64,000 nt of DNA from positions 31,118 to 95,117 of the forward strand of contig JAFZPZ010000010.1 in NCBI GenBank assembly GCA_017552435.1, in the 5' to 3' direction. Each line of letters starts with the position of its first letter. Position 1 is the first letter of the stretch. The stretch comes from Bacteroidaceae bacterium (GTDB lineage: Bacteria > Bacteroidota > Bacteroidia > Bacteroidales > Bacteroidaceae). The position numbers and the translations under genes were made by a program. This document shows, piece by piece, positions 50,110 to 63,320 of this stretch. A model generated the notes under the pieces. It did no database searches. It worked only from the letters and a program-made list of their open reading frames with translations, and had not been told where the DNA came from.

Positions 50110-50340
50110 TTAGAGAAAACGCAATATGAACTCGACCATCTTGAACAGCATACCGGCTGCGATGACGAATAGTGCCGGGACGTGATTCTCCCCACCGAAG
50201 AAGTACATAGCCAGTCCGATAGCTGCCAAAACCAGGAACAACATATTGAGGATAGTTCGAACCTTGGAGCCGTCGTATCGTTGCGCCCGCTTCCGGCGGA
50301 TGCGTTCCACCTGTTCTTCGAGAGAAATATCTTCTTTCAT
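50110..50340 (-). CDS. Small two-span membrane protein
   Basis: 76 residues: a charged N-terminal helix (EEQVERIRRKRAQRYDGS) and two hydrophobic segments. It is 4 bases upstream of the porin gene and 21 bases downstream of the GH2 gene. Unknown function; similar small proteins accompany porin genes in Bacteroidales. Confidence 0.7.
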   Translation of the reverse strand: MKEDISLEEQVERIRRKRAQRYDGSKVRTILNMLFLVLAAIGLAMYFFGGENHVPALFVIAAGMLFKMVEFILRFL

Positions 50341-50361
50341 GGAAGTTCTGAGTAATCGGAA

Positions 50362-53991
<3,630 letters not shown>

Positions 53992-54097
53992 TTAAGAATT
54001 CAGCCTGAAGAATTATATAAAACGAGCGAAAAACAAAGAGAAAATATGTTTTTTCTCTTTATTTCCGAGCATTCAAAGAGACAGTGTTCTCTCTAAA

Positions 54098-55255
54098 TCA
54101 CTCTTCATGCATCAATTCCTCTGGCGACTTTACGTTACTCTTATATTCTCCGTCCTGAAGACTTCTGCGAGCCGGAGCCGGTATGCTACCGTTACTATAG
54201 GAACGGGCATTGTGGCGATATTGTTCCCAACGCTCCATAATAAGTCGGACATAAGCCTCCGTCTCGCTACCACGCATATAACCGTAGCGAACATCAGGGT
54301 CTCGGTAATACTGAGGCTGTGCCAGAAGCAGGATGTAGGGTGCCACCTCCTGCCATCGGAAATGGTCTCGCCCTGCCTTGCGAGCCAGAATTTGTGCATC
54401 CTGAACATGACCAACACCACCATTATAGGCTGCGAGGGTAAAGCGAATACGCTCTTCAGCATCCTTGATATCGGTAAAAGACAGACTTATCTTCCTGATG
54501 TAGCGAGCCGCAGCAGAAATATTCTGCTCCGCGTCGAAACGCTTGTCTTCAGGAACTCCCATGGCATCGGCTGTAGCGGGCATCAGCTGCATAAGTCCCT
54601 GTGCGCCCATCGACGAGACAGCCTGCGGATCGAAGCCCGACTCCTGATAGCATTGTGCAGCCAACAGCCGCCAATCCCAGCCGGCTGTACCGCTATAACG
54701 GCGAAAGAGTTCGTCGTAGGCAGAGATGATACCATGAGCAGCATCACGCATGACAGGACGCATGCGGCGATGTACGGTGTACGTTGTACGATGTACGAGG
54801 GCTTCCTTCAGCTGCACAACACGTTCGGGCTTCCACCATTCTGTGATTGCTTCGCTCAACAGGGATTCGTCGGATCGGGTGTGCCAATGTGGCATCTCAA
54901 GTGCGATGAAGTCTATCTCACCCTTCTCGAGTTTTTTCAATAATGTAGCCGTATCGGGAGAAATTTCCATTTGGAGCTTGACACCGATGCTTTGTGCGAA
55001 CGCCTCAGCAAGTTCGAACTGTAGGCCCAACTCCTTGCCATGATACTCGTAATAGGTGTCCGGACCACTCACAGTTCCGGCAATAATGATGCCACTGTTC
55101 TGTATTTCGTGCAGATCGTAATACTGAATGGTGTCTGTTTTCTCCGCTTCAGAGGCAAAGAGGGCAGACGTGTCTTTTTCCTGCTTAGCAGTACAGGCGG
55201 CAAACAATAAAAATGAAAAGAGATAAGTGAAAAATGGAAAATGAAACTTGAACAT
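54098..55255 (-). CDS. MltF-like membrane-bound lytic transglycosylase
   Basis: 385 residues. A lipobox (LLFAAC, Cys20) is followed by an SBP_bac_3-like ligand-binding domain (about 45-150) and an SLT/goose-lysozyme-type catalytic domain with the catalytic Glu in AAQCYQESGFDPQAVSSMGAQGLMQLMPATA. It cleaves peptidoglycan glycan strands from the membrane. The linker EALVHRTTYTVHRRMRPVM is encoded by TGTACG tandem repeats (54770-54798). In the same family the binding domain is usually longer, so it may be shortened here. Confidence 0.88.
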   Translation of the reverse strand: MFKFHFPFFTYLFSFLLFAACTAKQEKDTSALFASEAEKTDTIQYYDLHEIQNSGIIIAGTVSGPDTYYEYHGKELGLQFELAEAFAQSIGVKLQMEISPDTATLLKKLEKGEIDFIALEMPHWHTRSDESLLSEAITEWWKPERVVQLKEALVHRTTYTVHRRMRPVMRDAAHGIISAYDELFRRYSGTAGWDWRLLAAQCYQESGFDPQAVSSMGAQGLMQLMPATADAMGVPEDKRFDAEQNISAAARYIRKISLSFTDIKDAEERIRFTLAAYNGGVGHVQDAQILARKAGRDHFRWQEVAPYILLLAQPQYYRDPDVRYGYMRGSETEAYVRLIMERWEQYRHNARSYSNGSIPAPARRSLQDGEYKSNVKSPEELMHEE

Positions 55256-55258
55256 TAT

Positions 55259-55298
55259 AATCCCTAATCTCTAATCCTTAATCCAGTCCCAATGGGGA
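55259..55298. repeat. CTAATCY tandem repeat and small hairpin
   Basis: CCCTAATCTCTAATCCTTAATCC units, then AGTCCC-AATG-GGGACT, fill the gap between the uridine kinase and MltF-like genes. Confidence 0.5.
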
Positions 55299-55910
55299 CT
55301 ATGGCTTTATTCTGTGAATAATGTACGTCCGCATAATCTCGATGGCCTGCTTGTTATTACCGCCCTGAGGAATAATAAGGTCAGCATAGCGCTTGGTGGG
55401 CTCGATGAACTCTTCGTGCATCGGTTTGAGGACATCGAGATAGCGGTCGAGCACCATCTGAGTAGTGCGTCCTCGCTCAACCGTATCACGCTGTATGACG
55501 CGGATAAGGCGTTCATCAGGGTCGGCATCGACGAAAATCTTCAAGTCCATGAGGTCACGCAACTGCTTCTTCCACAACGCCATAATGCCTTCTATGATGA
55601 TAACCTCGCAAGGCTCCACATGTACAGTCTCAGGCAGACGGTTGCTGATGAGGTAGCTGTAGGTGGGTTGTTCGATGCTTTTCCCTTCACGCAAAGCCTG
55701 AATCTGCTCGGTGAGAAGCTTCCAATCGAAGGCATCGGGATGATCAAAGTTGATGCGGTTGCGCTCTTCTGGCGTAAGATGTGTGGTGTCGTTGTAATAA
55801 GAGTCCTGAGGAATGAGTGCTACCCGGTCGATGGGCAGTGTCTCCAGAATTTTCTTTACAACAGTTGTCTTGCCGGAACCTGTACCGCCGGCGATGCCTA
55901 TGATATACAT
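55299..55910 (-). CDS. udk: Uridine kinase
   Basis: 203 residues, normal length. It phosphorylates uridine and cytidine with ATP or GTP. Walker A loop GIAGGTGSGKTT at the start, the DSYYNDTTHLTPEERNRINFDHPDAFDW nucleoside site, and IIEGIMALW. It follows the fucosidase gene with a 1-base gap on this strand, so they share a transcript. Confidence 0.95.
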   Translation of the reverse strand: MYIIGIAGGTGSGKTTVVKKILETLPIDRVALIPQDSYYNDTTHLTPEERNRINFDHPDAFDWKLLTEQIQALREGKSIEQPTYSYLISNRLPETVHVEPCEVIIIEGIMALWKKQLRDLMDLKIFVDADPDERLIRVIQRDTVERGRTTQMVLDRYLDVLKPMHEEFIEPTKRYADLIIPQGGNNKQAIEIMRTYIIHRIKP

Positions 55911-55911
55911 A

Positions 55912-57204
55912 TTATTTTAGTGTAGCTTTGAGTATGCAGTCAACTGTGTTTGGAAGTTCGGGCAACGAGATAATAAAGCCTTCTTTCTCGTGTTGGAACT
56001 TCAACTTTGTGTTGTCGCTGTACGTTGTAACCTTCGTGATGGTTTGTCCTGTGAGAGGCAGGAAGAGTTGTCCGCCTTCTACTTTGTTTAATATATGTAT
56101 ATAGAGCGTCTTTCCCTTTTGTGTCGTGACGCCCCAGTCTTGTGGAGGAACGCATCCGCCTCGCGTACCGTAGATGGTTTCGCCGTTGGCTTTCATGAAC
56201 TCTCCAATCTGCTTGAGCCTTTCAACAGCTTGGTCGGGCAGCTTCCCGTCGGGTCGAGGCCCGATATTGAGCAGGAAGTTGGCATTCATGCCTGCCGCTT
56301 TTACGAGACGGCGAATGAGTTCATCACCATCTTTATAGTTGCTGTCCGTAATGCTGTATCCCCAGGTGTTGTTCATCGTCATGCAGGTCTCCAAAGGGAG
56401 ATTTTGTGCAACCTCTGCGCCATTGAAGCCAGCCGTATTCTGTCCGGGCAGGTCCTGTTCAAAGAGCTGGAAGTCCTCCACTCCGATAGGTGCCCCATGA
56501 TGGTTGTTGCCAATCATGCACTTCGGCTGCAACTTCTTGATGAGCGCGTATTGTTCCTCCAATCGCCAGTCGAATTCTTTCTCCTTATGGTCCCACATGC
56601 CGTCGAACCAAATGGCACCAATCGGGCCATAGTTTGTCAGAAGTTCTGTGAGCTGACGGTTCATGAAGGCATAATAGCTGTCCCAGTTCGTAGTGGCCTC
56701 ATCGTGGGGGCAGTTCTTACAGTTGCCCGTTGGGTAGTCCGTGCGTTGCCAGTCCATGTGGCTGTAGTAGAAGTGGAGCTTGAGACCTTGTTCACTGCAA
56801 GCCTCCGCAAGTTCACCGACAACATCACGCTTGAAAGGTGTGGCATCGACGATGTTATAGGGGCTTGACTTTGTCGCCCACATCGAAAAGCCGTCGTGAT
56901 GCCTGCTGGTAAAGGTGACGTACTTGGCGCCTGCTTCCTTGAAGAGTTGTGTCCATTCGCGAGCATTGAAAAGGGATGGATAGAAGCCGCCAGCCAACTT
57001 GGCATACTCGTCGCGATCGAGATGGCGGTTATGCATTACCCATTCTCCGTCGGCCAACATGGAATAGATGCCCCAATGGAGGAAGATGCCGAACTTGCGG
57101 TCTTGGAACTCTTCGCGGATTTGGCGAGTCTCATCCGTGATACTTTGAGCCACACAGACAAAGGAAGCCAGAAGAGCAAGAAAGGAAAAAACGACTCGTT
57201 TCAT
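55912..57204 (-). CDS. Alpha-L-fucosidase, GH29 family
   Basis: 430 residues from the ATG at 57204 (signal peptide MKRVVFSFLALLASFVCVAQ); a longer frame starts in a GC-rich hairpin and is rejected. GH29 landmarks: KFGIFLHWGIYSML, KYVTFTSRHHDGFSMWATKSSPYN, and the nucleophile region GAIWFDGMWD. It removes alpha-linked fucose, for example from host glycans. The sugar-binding C-terminal beta domain is present. Confidence 0.92.
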   Translation of the reverse strand: MKRVVFSFLALLASFVCVAQSITDETRQIREEFQDRKFGIFLHWGIYSMLADGEWVMHNRHLDRDEYAKLAGGFYPSLFNAREWTQLFKEAGAKYVTFTSRHHDGFSMWATKSSPYNIVDATPFKRDVVGELAEACSEQGLKLHFYYSHMDWQRTDYPTGNCKNCPHDEATTNWDSYYAFMNRQLTELLTNYGPIGAIWFDGMWDHKEKEFDWRLEEQYALIKKLQPKCMIGNNHHGAPIGVEDFQLFEQDLPGQNTAGFNGAEVAQNLPLETCMTMNNTWGYSITDSNYKDGDELIRRLVKAAGMNANFLLNIGPRPDGKLPDQAVERLKQIGEFMKANGETIYGTRGGCVPPQDWGVTTQKGKTLYIHILNKVEGGQLFLPLTGQTITKVTTYSDNTKLKFQHEKEGFIISLPELPNTVDCILKATLK

Positions 57205-57224
57205 GTGCTGAAAGAATATAAAAG

Positions 57225-57250
57225 CCCCTCCCCTTGGATTGGGGAGGGGT
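57225..57250 (-). terminator. GC-rich terminator hairpin
   Basis: CCCCTCCCC...GGGGAGGGG around a short loop between two genes on the same strand. Its sequence resembles the palindromic element family, so an element may have become a terminator. Confidence 0.6.
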
Positions 57251-57262
57251 AAAAAGAATCTG

Positions 57263-58177
57263 TTAAAACATCTTGTCAGGGTACTGTCCTGCCTTGTGGA
57301 GGGCAGCGAGCTTAGCAACTACCTCAGGACGATCCTCAGGATAGGTCACACCAAACCACTTGCTCGTTGTGTCGAGTACTTCGCAGGTTGCCTTTCCGGT
57401 CTTGATGAGATGATCGACCATGAGGGGGATGAAGAACTCGCTCTTGAGATTCGCCTGGTTCTTCGGGTCGGAGAGGAACATCTTGAAGTAAGCCTCGCTG
57501 TACGCGAAGTAGTCGGGCGTGAAGCCCCAGAAGTTCATGCTGACGGGTGTCGTATCGGGAATGCTTACCCATTGGTCGTTCTCGTCGAGGTACTGCACCA
57601 CGCCGTTGTGGCGCTCTATCTTGGTGCGCTCTACAACACCTGTGAGCAGGTGTGTCTTCTCGTCGTTCTCGCAGATACCGCGGCTCACGGTACCGCTCTC
57701 GCTCAGGGTGTTATCCACGCGGAAGCCTACCATTGCATACTTGCCTGTGCTTCCCTCGGGCAGTTCGCTCAGGAACTTTGCCATTACGCGGAAGGCATCA
57801 CGGTCGTAGAAGTCATCGCAGTTGAGCACAGCGAACGGCTCCTTGATGACGTCCTTGCCCATGAGGACAGCGTGGTTGGTGCCCCAAGGTTTCTGACGGC
57901 CTTCGGGAACGGTAAAGCCTTCGGGCAGCGCATCGAGGCTCTGGAAACAGAGCTCGCAGGGAACGTGACCCTCGTACTTGGCGAGAATCTGAGTGCGGAA
58001 CTGCTCCTCGAAGTCGCGACGGATAACCCATACAATCTTGCCGAAGCCGGCCTGGATAGCATCATAGATGCTGTAGTCCATAATGCTCTGTCCCTGAGGA
58101 CCGAGTGTGTCAAGCTGCTTCAAACCGCCATAGCGGCTTCCCATACCAGCAGCCAAAAGAAATAGTGTCGGTTTCAT
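57263..58177 (-). CDS. Sugar-phosphate-type nucleotidyltransferase
   Basis: 304 residues. N-terminal LAAGMGSRYGGLKQLDTLG is the G-x-G-x-R nucleotide-binding loop of NTP-transferases, with the metal Asp in LNCDDFYDRDAF. It belongs to a Bacteroidota group annotated as nucleotidyltransferases of unknown sugar specificity. Cytoplasmic. It lies 33 bases downstream of the V-ATPase K gene on the same strand. Confidence 0.82.
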   Translation of the reverse strand: MKPTLFLLAAGMGSRYGGLKQLDTLGPQGQSIMDYSIYDAIQAGFGKIVWVIRRDFEEQFRTQILAKYEGHVPCELCFQSLDALPEGFTVPEGRQKPWGTNHAVLMGKDVIKEPFAVLNCDDFYDRDAFRVMAKFLSELPEGSTGKYAMVGFRVDNTLSESGTVSRGICENDEKTHLLTGVVERTKIERHNGVVQYLDENDQWVSIPDTTPVSMNFWGFTPDYFAYSEAYFKMFLSDPKNQANLKSEFFIPLMVDHLIKTGKATCEVLDTTSKWFGVTYPEDRPEVVAKLAALHKAGQYPDKMF

Positions 58178-58209
58178 ATTGTCTTTATTTGATGTTCAAT
58201 GTTCAATGA

Positions 58210-58674
<465 letters not shown>

Positions 58675-58839
58675 TCATAATTCATAGTGCATAATTCATA
58701 GTTTGGGCCATGCCGGACCGGGCTTTGCAACCTTATTTATGTCAATTCTCTATTTTGGTATGGCTTGCTTCGTTATGAATGATGAACGATGTCTTATGAA
58801 GGATTAATAAATATGGTTTTAACTTTTAATTCTTAATGT

Positions 58840-60702
58840 TTAATTCTTCACTGTCTTAAACGGTGTGTATTCCTTGCCGCCGCCACTGAAGTCAGCGTTC
58901 TTGAAGAACTCGACGAAAGTGAGTCGCATGGGATGCACGAAAGCACTGATCATGCTCAGGGCGAAGGTGATGCCGTGTCCTGCAAGCAGAATGAGCACCA
59001 TCGGAATCCAGCGGATAAACCACGGGAAGCTGGAAGTCAGGTCGATGGCAAGCGAATTAAACACGCCGCCCAGCACACCACCCGTCAGTCCGAGCGCGAA
59101 CAGACGGATGTAGCTCAGCAAGTCACCCAACAGACCTGTTGACATACCATAGGTTGCCCAGACACCTCCACCGATGTTCATTAGCGGCCCGAGTATGGGA
59201 TTTTTGTAAGCAGACGGATTATTATATAGGAATATACCGATTGTGCTGATACCAAGAATGCCATACAGGATGTAGGAAACGAATTTAGGCACATCGGCAC
59301 CTTCGGGCAGACACATCAAGGCAACGATTGAAAGCAGCGCCACTACCCACGAGAACGTACCGATTGCATAGCCGAAGCCATAGTTCTTCCAAGCCTTACA
59401 AGCTTTGAGCACCATGCCAAGCAGCACTTGCACGAAACCAATAATAACGGAGATGACCATCATGGGCGAGTAGCCAAAGATTGGACCAACACCGTTGTCG
59501 TTCAGGAAATAAGGCTTGACCGGAGCCAGAATGGCCCAGTCCTGCTTCGTCAGGTCGATGCCGAAGACGGTGCCTGTCAGCAGGCCGCAAACGGTTGTTG
59601 CCAAGCCGAGCCAGATGCCCAGCCGTCCATAGCTCTTTATCTCCTCATTGCTACCCTTCAGAGCCAGATAAATACCGCCAAACAGGACGAGCAGGCCGTA
59701 GCCGCCGTCGCCCAGGCAGAGACCGAAGAACAGCATGAAGAAGGGAGCGAAGAAGATACTCGGGTCGATGTCGTGATAGTTGGGCAGCGAGTACATCCTC
59801 AGGATGGGTTCGAAGAGACGCGTATAGCCGTCGTTCGTAATCTTGACGGGCACATCGTCCTCATAGGCTGGGTTTTCCAGTTCGTAGTAGATATGTTGGG
59901 AGTCGAGCCACTTTGCCAGGTCTTCTGCCTTTTCTTCCAAGGTCCAACCCACCATCAGGCGCACAACGCCATCGGCAATGCTCTCGTCGGAGAGTTCGAC
60001 CTGTCGCAGCTGTATCTCGCTCTGAGCCTGCTGCATACCTTCCACCAGGAGCTGTCGTTGTTCGCGAGCCAACTGGCAAGTGATGTCGTGATTCTTTTGG
60101 AGAGCCGCTTTCGCTTCGGCGGCTTCCTGCTGATACTGGGCAAGCGAACCGGCGGGCAGTTCCAGGCGTTCGGCCTTGATGTCGGGCTCTTCACTGGAGA
60201 AAGCCAGGAAGTAGGTACGTTTGCGGTATTCGTCGATGGGAGTAGCGAAGTACTTCTCGGCCCATTCCTGCCGGAACGATTTTGCGTTGCAGGCATAGAA
60301 ATAAACCTGCATGCCCGATTCCTGCTGGAGTCGCTTTATGCTCTCCCAGTCGAAGTTGCCCCAAGGCTCCATTCGCTGGATGTTCTTCTCCGCCTCGTCA
60401 ATCTGGTGGCGGATGTTGACTTCCTCAGCCTTGAGCTTCTCGACGCAGTCAAGAAGGGGACAATATTCAATGTTTGAATTTTGCTCACTCTCTTTCCCCC
60501 ACGCACTCAGCGATATGTCGAGGTAGTCCAGGGCCTGCTGATAGCGGAGCCGCAGGTCCATAGCCTGCTGTAGAGCGGGACTGGTCTGTCCCTGTTTCAG
60601 TTGCTGGACATGTACCACGCCCTGTTCGCGCAGTCCGGCGATAAACCCGTCGTATTCCTTCTGAGTCACCAGGAAGGTGAGCTTCTTCATTTTTTCTATC
60701 AT
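58840..60702 (-). CDS. V-type ATPase subunit I (a subunit)
   Basis: 620 residues: a soluble coiled-coil N-terminal half (about 1-330) and about seven membrane spans. GDGGYGLLVLFGGIYLAL and LSYIRLFALGLTGGVLGGVFNSLA, with the essential arginine, mark the proton/sodium half-channels. Its start overlaps the subunit D stop by 4 bases. Confidence 0.93.
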   Translation of the reverse strand: MIEKMKKLTFLVTQKEYDGFIAGLREQGVVHVQQLKQGQTSPALQQAMDLRLRYQQALDYLDISLSAWGKESEQNSNIEYCPLLDCVEKLKAEEVNIRHQIDEAEKNIQRMEPWGNFDWESIKRLQQESGMQVYFYACNAKSFRQEWAEKYFATPIDEYRKRTYFLAFSSEEPDIKAERLELPAGSLAQYQQEAAEAKAALQKNHDITCQLAREQRQLLVEGMQQAQSEIQLRQVELSDESIADGVVRLMVGWTLEEKAEDLAKWLDSQHIYYELENPAYEDDVPVKITNDGYTRLFEPILRMYSLPNYHDIDPSIFFAPFFMLFFGLCLGDGGYGLLVLFGGIYLALKGSNEEIKSYGRLGIWLGLATTVCGLLTGTVFGIDLTKQDWAILAPVKPYFLNDNGVGPIFGYSPMMVISVIIGFVQVLLGMVLKACKAWKNYGFGYAIGTFSWVVALLSIVALMCLPEGADVPKFVSYILYGILGISTIGIFLYNNPSAYKNPILGPLMNIGGGVWATYGMSTGLLGDLLSYIRLFALGLTGGVLGGVFNSLAIDLTSSFPWFIRWIPMVLILLAGHGITFALSMISAFVHPMRLTFVEFFKNADFSGGGKEYTPFKTVKN

Positions 60703-61307
60703 GCTACCTCCTCCTTTTTCCTTTTCTCCTGAAGTGACTTCAGAATCTTCTGCGACGACTTGGAGAGGTTCTCTTCGTCCTCCATGAAACGTTTGATTTT
60801 ACGCACAGCCTCTTGGTAGCCAGGGATTTGCACCTTCTCGAAAAGGTTCACTTTCTGGGTGGTCTTCTTGCGGGCATGATCCAAGAGTTGCAGTTTGCAG
60901 AAGACAAACTCGCGTTCGACAGCCGTCTTGGCCAGGCCTTGCAACAGATTGATGCCGTCGAAATACCATTTGGGGGCGCTGAACAAGCCGAAGGGCTTCA
61001 CCTTCAGGCTGATGTTGTTGAGGATAGGAACGCGTACGCCGGCGACTTTCTTGACAGCCAACTCCACATCATCCAGACTTACCAGCGAAGCGTCGAACTC
61101 GCCCCACAGCGCATACATCCGCTCATAGCCTTCAATTTGGCTCTGCAGCTGGCGCTCCAGTTCGTCGGCCTCCTCTTTGCATTTCTTCACCTCCAGTCGC
61201 AGCGCCGTCTCCTTGCTCTTGATGATGGGAAGCGTGCGCTGCCGCATCTTCAGGGCCTTCTCGATTTGCTGTAGCGAGGTCTTGTTATATTGAAACTTTA
61301 TAGCCAT
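60699..61307 (-). CDS. V-type ATPase subunit D (central stalk)
   Basis: 202 residues of long coiled coil (QFNKTSLQQIEKALKMRQRTLPIIKSKETALRLEVKKCKEEADEL) and the family RVPILNNI-type core. It links the A3B3 head to the rotor. In other Bacteroidales the E, A and B genes lie upstream of it; here the upstream sequence has none, only a promoter box and a smalltalk gene. Confidence 0.9.
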   Translation of the reverse strand: MAIKFQYNKTSLQQIEKALKMRQRTLPIIKSKETALRLEVKKCKEEADELERQLQSQIEGYERMYALWGEFDASLVSLDDVELAVKKVAGVRVPILNNISLKVKPFGLFSAPKWYFDGINLLQGLAKTAVEREFVFCKLQLLDHARKKTTQKVNLFEKVQIPGYQEAVRKIKRFMEDEENLSKSSQKILKSLQEKRKKEEVA

Positions 61308-61629
61308 CTATTTTATGTACAATTAACAATGTACGATGTTCGATTTACGGGCGCAAAATTACAAAAAAACGGGCAAAGCGCAAAAAGAAAACCAAAATTT
61401 TTCTTTCTATTTCCCAAACCTCGGGCACACAGGTCTATCCCAGGAGGTCATAATAAGAGAGGCTCCATAGCGTCCCCGCCATCAAAATGCCTTGGAATTA
61501 ACAAATTAACATTTTTCACTAACTTACTGAAATACAAAGCCAGGCCCGCAATCCGCGAGCCCAGCCAATCATTTTGAATTTTATAATTTTGAATTTTAAT
61601 TCCTCCCCCTAAAGGGGGCCGGGGGGTCT
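61308..61629. other. Noncoding interval before the V-ATPase genes
   Basis: Holds degenerate ATGTACGATGT repeats (61319-61348), a minus-strand promoter box TAATTTTG (61354-61361) that would drive the subunit D gene, the GCGAGCCCAGCC element (61541-61566), TTTTGAATT repeats (61571-61600) and a palindromic element (61601-61629). No gene seen. Confidence 0.6.
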
Positions 61630-61731
61630 TTAGAGTAGCCCCATGCAGCTGGTGACTCCCAGGCTGGTTGCGATAGCCGTCAGAATGGCGATTATCGTCT
61701 GAATGATGAATTTCCAGGTTTCTTTTTTCAT
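61630..61731 (-). CDS. Smalltalk protein (second copy)
   Basis: 33 residues: MKKETWKFIIQTIIAILTAI, then ATSLGVTSCMGLL. One hydrophobic helix and the TSCM end typical of the smalltalk family. It is the partner of the HU-family gene downstream of the P5 gene, as in other Bacteroidota, and shares its leader with the copy at 35319-35429. Confidence 0.82.
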   Translation of the reverse strand: MKKETWKFIIQTIIAILTAIATSLGVTSCMGLL

Positions 61732-61736
61732 AATTT

Positions 61737-61812
61737 TAGTCATTTAGTTGTTTAGTCGTTTGGTCGTTTGGGGATTTAACAAAATGCCGGAAAAGCCCCC
61801 ATTTATCATTTC
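61737..61812. repeat. GTCGTTTGG and TCATTT tandem repeats
   Basis: Between the smalltalk and P5 genes. The TCATTT units (61799-61826) are the same as those in the BtuG-like signal peptide and extend into the end of the P5 gene. Confidence 0.6.
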
Positions 61813-62229
61813 TCATTTTTCATTTAGGCCGCAGGCCGCCAGTTCGTAACCTTTGTTGATTTGTGTCTCTGAGAGGCAGAGGCCTGTTTCTTGGCGGGCC
61901 ATTGCGCGGACAAGGGCTGGCCAGTCGGATTCTGTGAGGCGTTGCATCCCGCCGAGGCCTGTCCAGCGGCAGACGTTGCAGATGTAGCGGCTGGTGTCGT
62001 TCTCGCTTGGCGGTGCCCAGCGCGTGATGATGTCTGCGATGCAGTTCAGGTGGTACTTCCTGTTGTAGGTGCGGAGCAGACAGAAGGCTGCGCGAATGCC
62101 CCATTCTATGCTTTCGAATTGGACGAACTCCCTGTCTATCTGTTCTGCCCGTTGCCCTTTCCAGGTAGTACCTGCAACCCGCCGAATGTTCAACGGGTTG
62201 CAGTTTCTAATACCTCGGTTCATTGTCAA
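61813..62229 (-). CDS. Structural protein P5-like
   Basis: 138 residues beginning MTMNRGIRNCNPLNIRRV, the pattern of the family named after phage PRD1 P5 and of related lytic or structural proteins (NPxNIR...W, GIRAAFCLLRTY, CNVCRWTGLGG). It may act on peptidoglycan, as the N-acetylmuramoyl amidase found at this place in related loci does. Its C-terminal codons (GLNEK) run into TCATTT repeats. Confidence 0.78.
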   Translation of the reverse strand: MTMNRGIRNCNPLNIRRVAGTTWKGQRAEQIDREFVQFESIEWGIRAAFCLLRTYNRKYHLNCIADIITRWAPPSENDTSRYICNVCRWTGLGGMQRLTESDWPALVRAMARQETGLCLSETQINKGYELAACGLNEK

Positions 62230-62245
62230 TTATCAATTGTCAATT

Positions 62246-62274
62246 TCTCCCCCTAAAGGGGGTTGGGGGGTCTA
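62246..62274. repeat. Palindromic element between P5 and HU genes
   Basis: CTCCCCCTAAAGGGGG core, immediately after the HU stop codon on the minus strand. Confidence 0.7.
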
Positions 62275-62892
62275 TTCAGCGTCTCCGATTGGGCCGTCGC
62301 CGCCGCCGTTGTCATCGTCACCGCCATTGTCGCCACCGTTGTCACCTCCAGTGTTGCCACCGGTGTTGCCTCCGGTAGTGCCGCCAGTAGTGCCACCATT
62401 GTTACCGCCGGTGTTGGTGCCGCCTCCGTTGTCATCACCGCCTTCGGGGTCTTCCACATCGTTGGTGTCGGCGCTGGTCACACGCTTCACGATGTTGCCG
62501 TCCTTGTCGTAGCAGGTGATGGCAATCTTGGTGGCCTGCAGTTCGTCCTTCACTTCCTTGGCAGGGATGAAGATGACACGGCGTGCCGTGATGAGCGAGG
62601 TCTTGACGTCCTCTACGTTCTGCACACTCTTCGAGCGGACGCTGAATCGCATGCTGCCGAGTCCTGGCAGGGGCACGTTGTGTCCTTCGGTAGCCCAGGT
62701 GCGGATCACCTCACCTGCTGCGTCCCAAGCGGCCTTGATAACGCCTTCGCTGATGCCGGAGCGCTTGGCTGCCTCCTCGATCACCTTGCTGGCTTCAAGG
62801 GTGTTGTAGAGATGTGCGGAGAGCACGAATGCCAGCTTCTCTACATTCTTTTCGAACGATACGTTCTGTTGTTTAGCTTTAATCTGAATCAT
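62272..62892 (-). CDS. HU-family DNA-binding protein with Gly-rich tail
   Basis: 206 residues. Residues 1-120 match the HU-like DNA-binding domain typical of Bacteroidota loci with smalltalk genes (VLSAHLYNTLEASKVIEEAAKRSGI, GHNVPLPGLGSMRFSVRSKSV). Residues 150-206 are a low-complexity GG(N/T/D)-repeat tail ending GGGDGPIGDAE. The tail's codons are near-repeats and prone to length change. A remnant of a second copy of this gene's tail is at 35888-36004. The leader carries three 23-bp repeats. Confidence 0.87.
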   Translation of the reverse strand: MIQIKAKQQNVSFEKNVEKLAFVLSAHLYNTLEASKVIEEAAKRSGISEGVIKAAWDAAGEVIRTWATEGHNVPLPGLGSMRFSVRSKSVQNVEDVKTSLITARRVIFIPAKEVKDELQATKIAITCYDKDGNIVKRVTSADTNDVEDPEGGDDNGGGTNTGGNNGGTTGGTTGGNTGGNTGGDNGGDNGGDDDNGGGDGPIGDAE

Positions 62893-62957
62893 AGCTTTTA
62901 ATTTTTAATTTTTCACTTTTAATTTTTAACTCTTCTCTGTCTCTTTTTGCTGCCTCC

Positions 62958-63020
62958 GGAGTCTGCACGTGTTGGTCCCGGGAGTCTGCACGTGTCGCCT
63001 CGAGGAGTCTGCAAATGTAG
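62958..63020 (-). repeat. Three 23-bp tandem repeats in the HU leader
   Basis: GGAGTCTGCACGTG begins at 62958 and 62981, and a worn copy (GGAGTCTGCAAATG) at 63004. They lie between the promoter box (minus-strand TACCTTTG at 63048-63055) and the HU start, so they would be transcribed. Possible protein- or RNA-binding sites. Confidence 0.65.
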
Positions 63021-63047
63021 GTGCGCCTCCTACTTTCTAAGACAGTA

Positions 63048-63055
63048 CAAAGGTA
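63048..63055 (-). promoter_or_regulatory. Promoter -7 box (TACCTTTG)
   Basis: Minus-strand box placed between the DUF4248-like gene and the HU gene, so the HU-smalltalk part has its own promoter. Confidence 0.55.
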
Positions 63056-63113
63056 CGACATTTGCCAGTGGCGTTGATGCTCTTTGGCGGACATCGGTGG
63101 AACGAAAGAAAAA

Positions 63114-63308
63114 TTATTTGTATTTTTGGGGCAGCTCAATACAATAGTCCTCGACAACGAATCTTACGGCTCTGGGATTCAGCGTTTTAGCACGTGGTGC
63201 GACACCCATGGCAGACAGGACATCCCTGCGAGTGTTCAGATACCTGCGGAACGTGTTTGCGCTTACGCCAGCAAGTCTCGCCAGTTCAGATTTATACATG
63301 GTTTTCAT
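63114..63308 (-). CDS. DUF4248-like small protein
   Basis: 64 residues with an HTH-like start (YKSELARLAGVSANTFRRYLNTRRDVLSAMGV) and a C-terminal strand. Matches the position and size of the DUF4248 proteins found between primase-like and HU genes in Bacteroides. Possible DNA binder. Confidence 0.7.
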   Translation of the reverse strand: MKTMYKSELARLAGVSANTFRRYLNTRRDVLSAMGVAPRAKTLNPRAVRFVVEDYCIELPQKYK

Positions 63309-63320
63309 AATTCATAATGT

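Noticed and set aside
62958-63020. Short CRISPR array
   Set aside because: Three units of 23 bp with no true spacers (the between-repeat parts are only 9-10 bases) and no cas genes.
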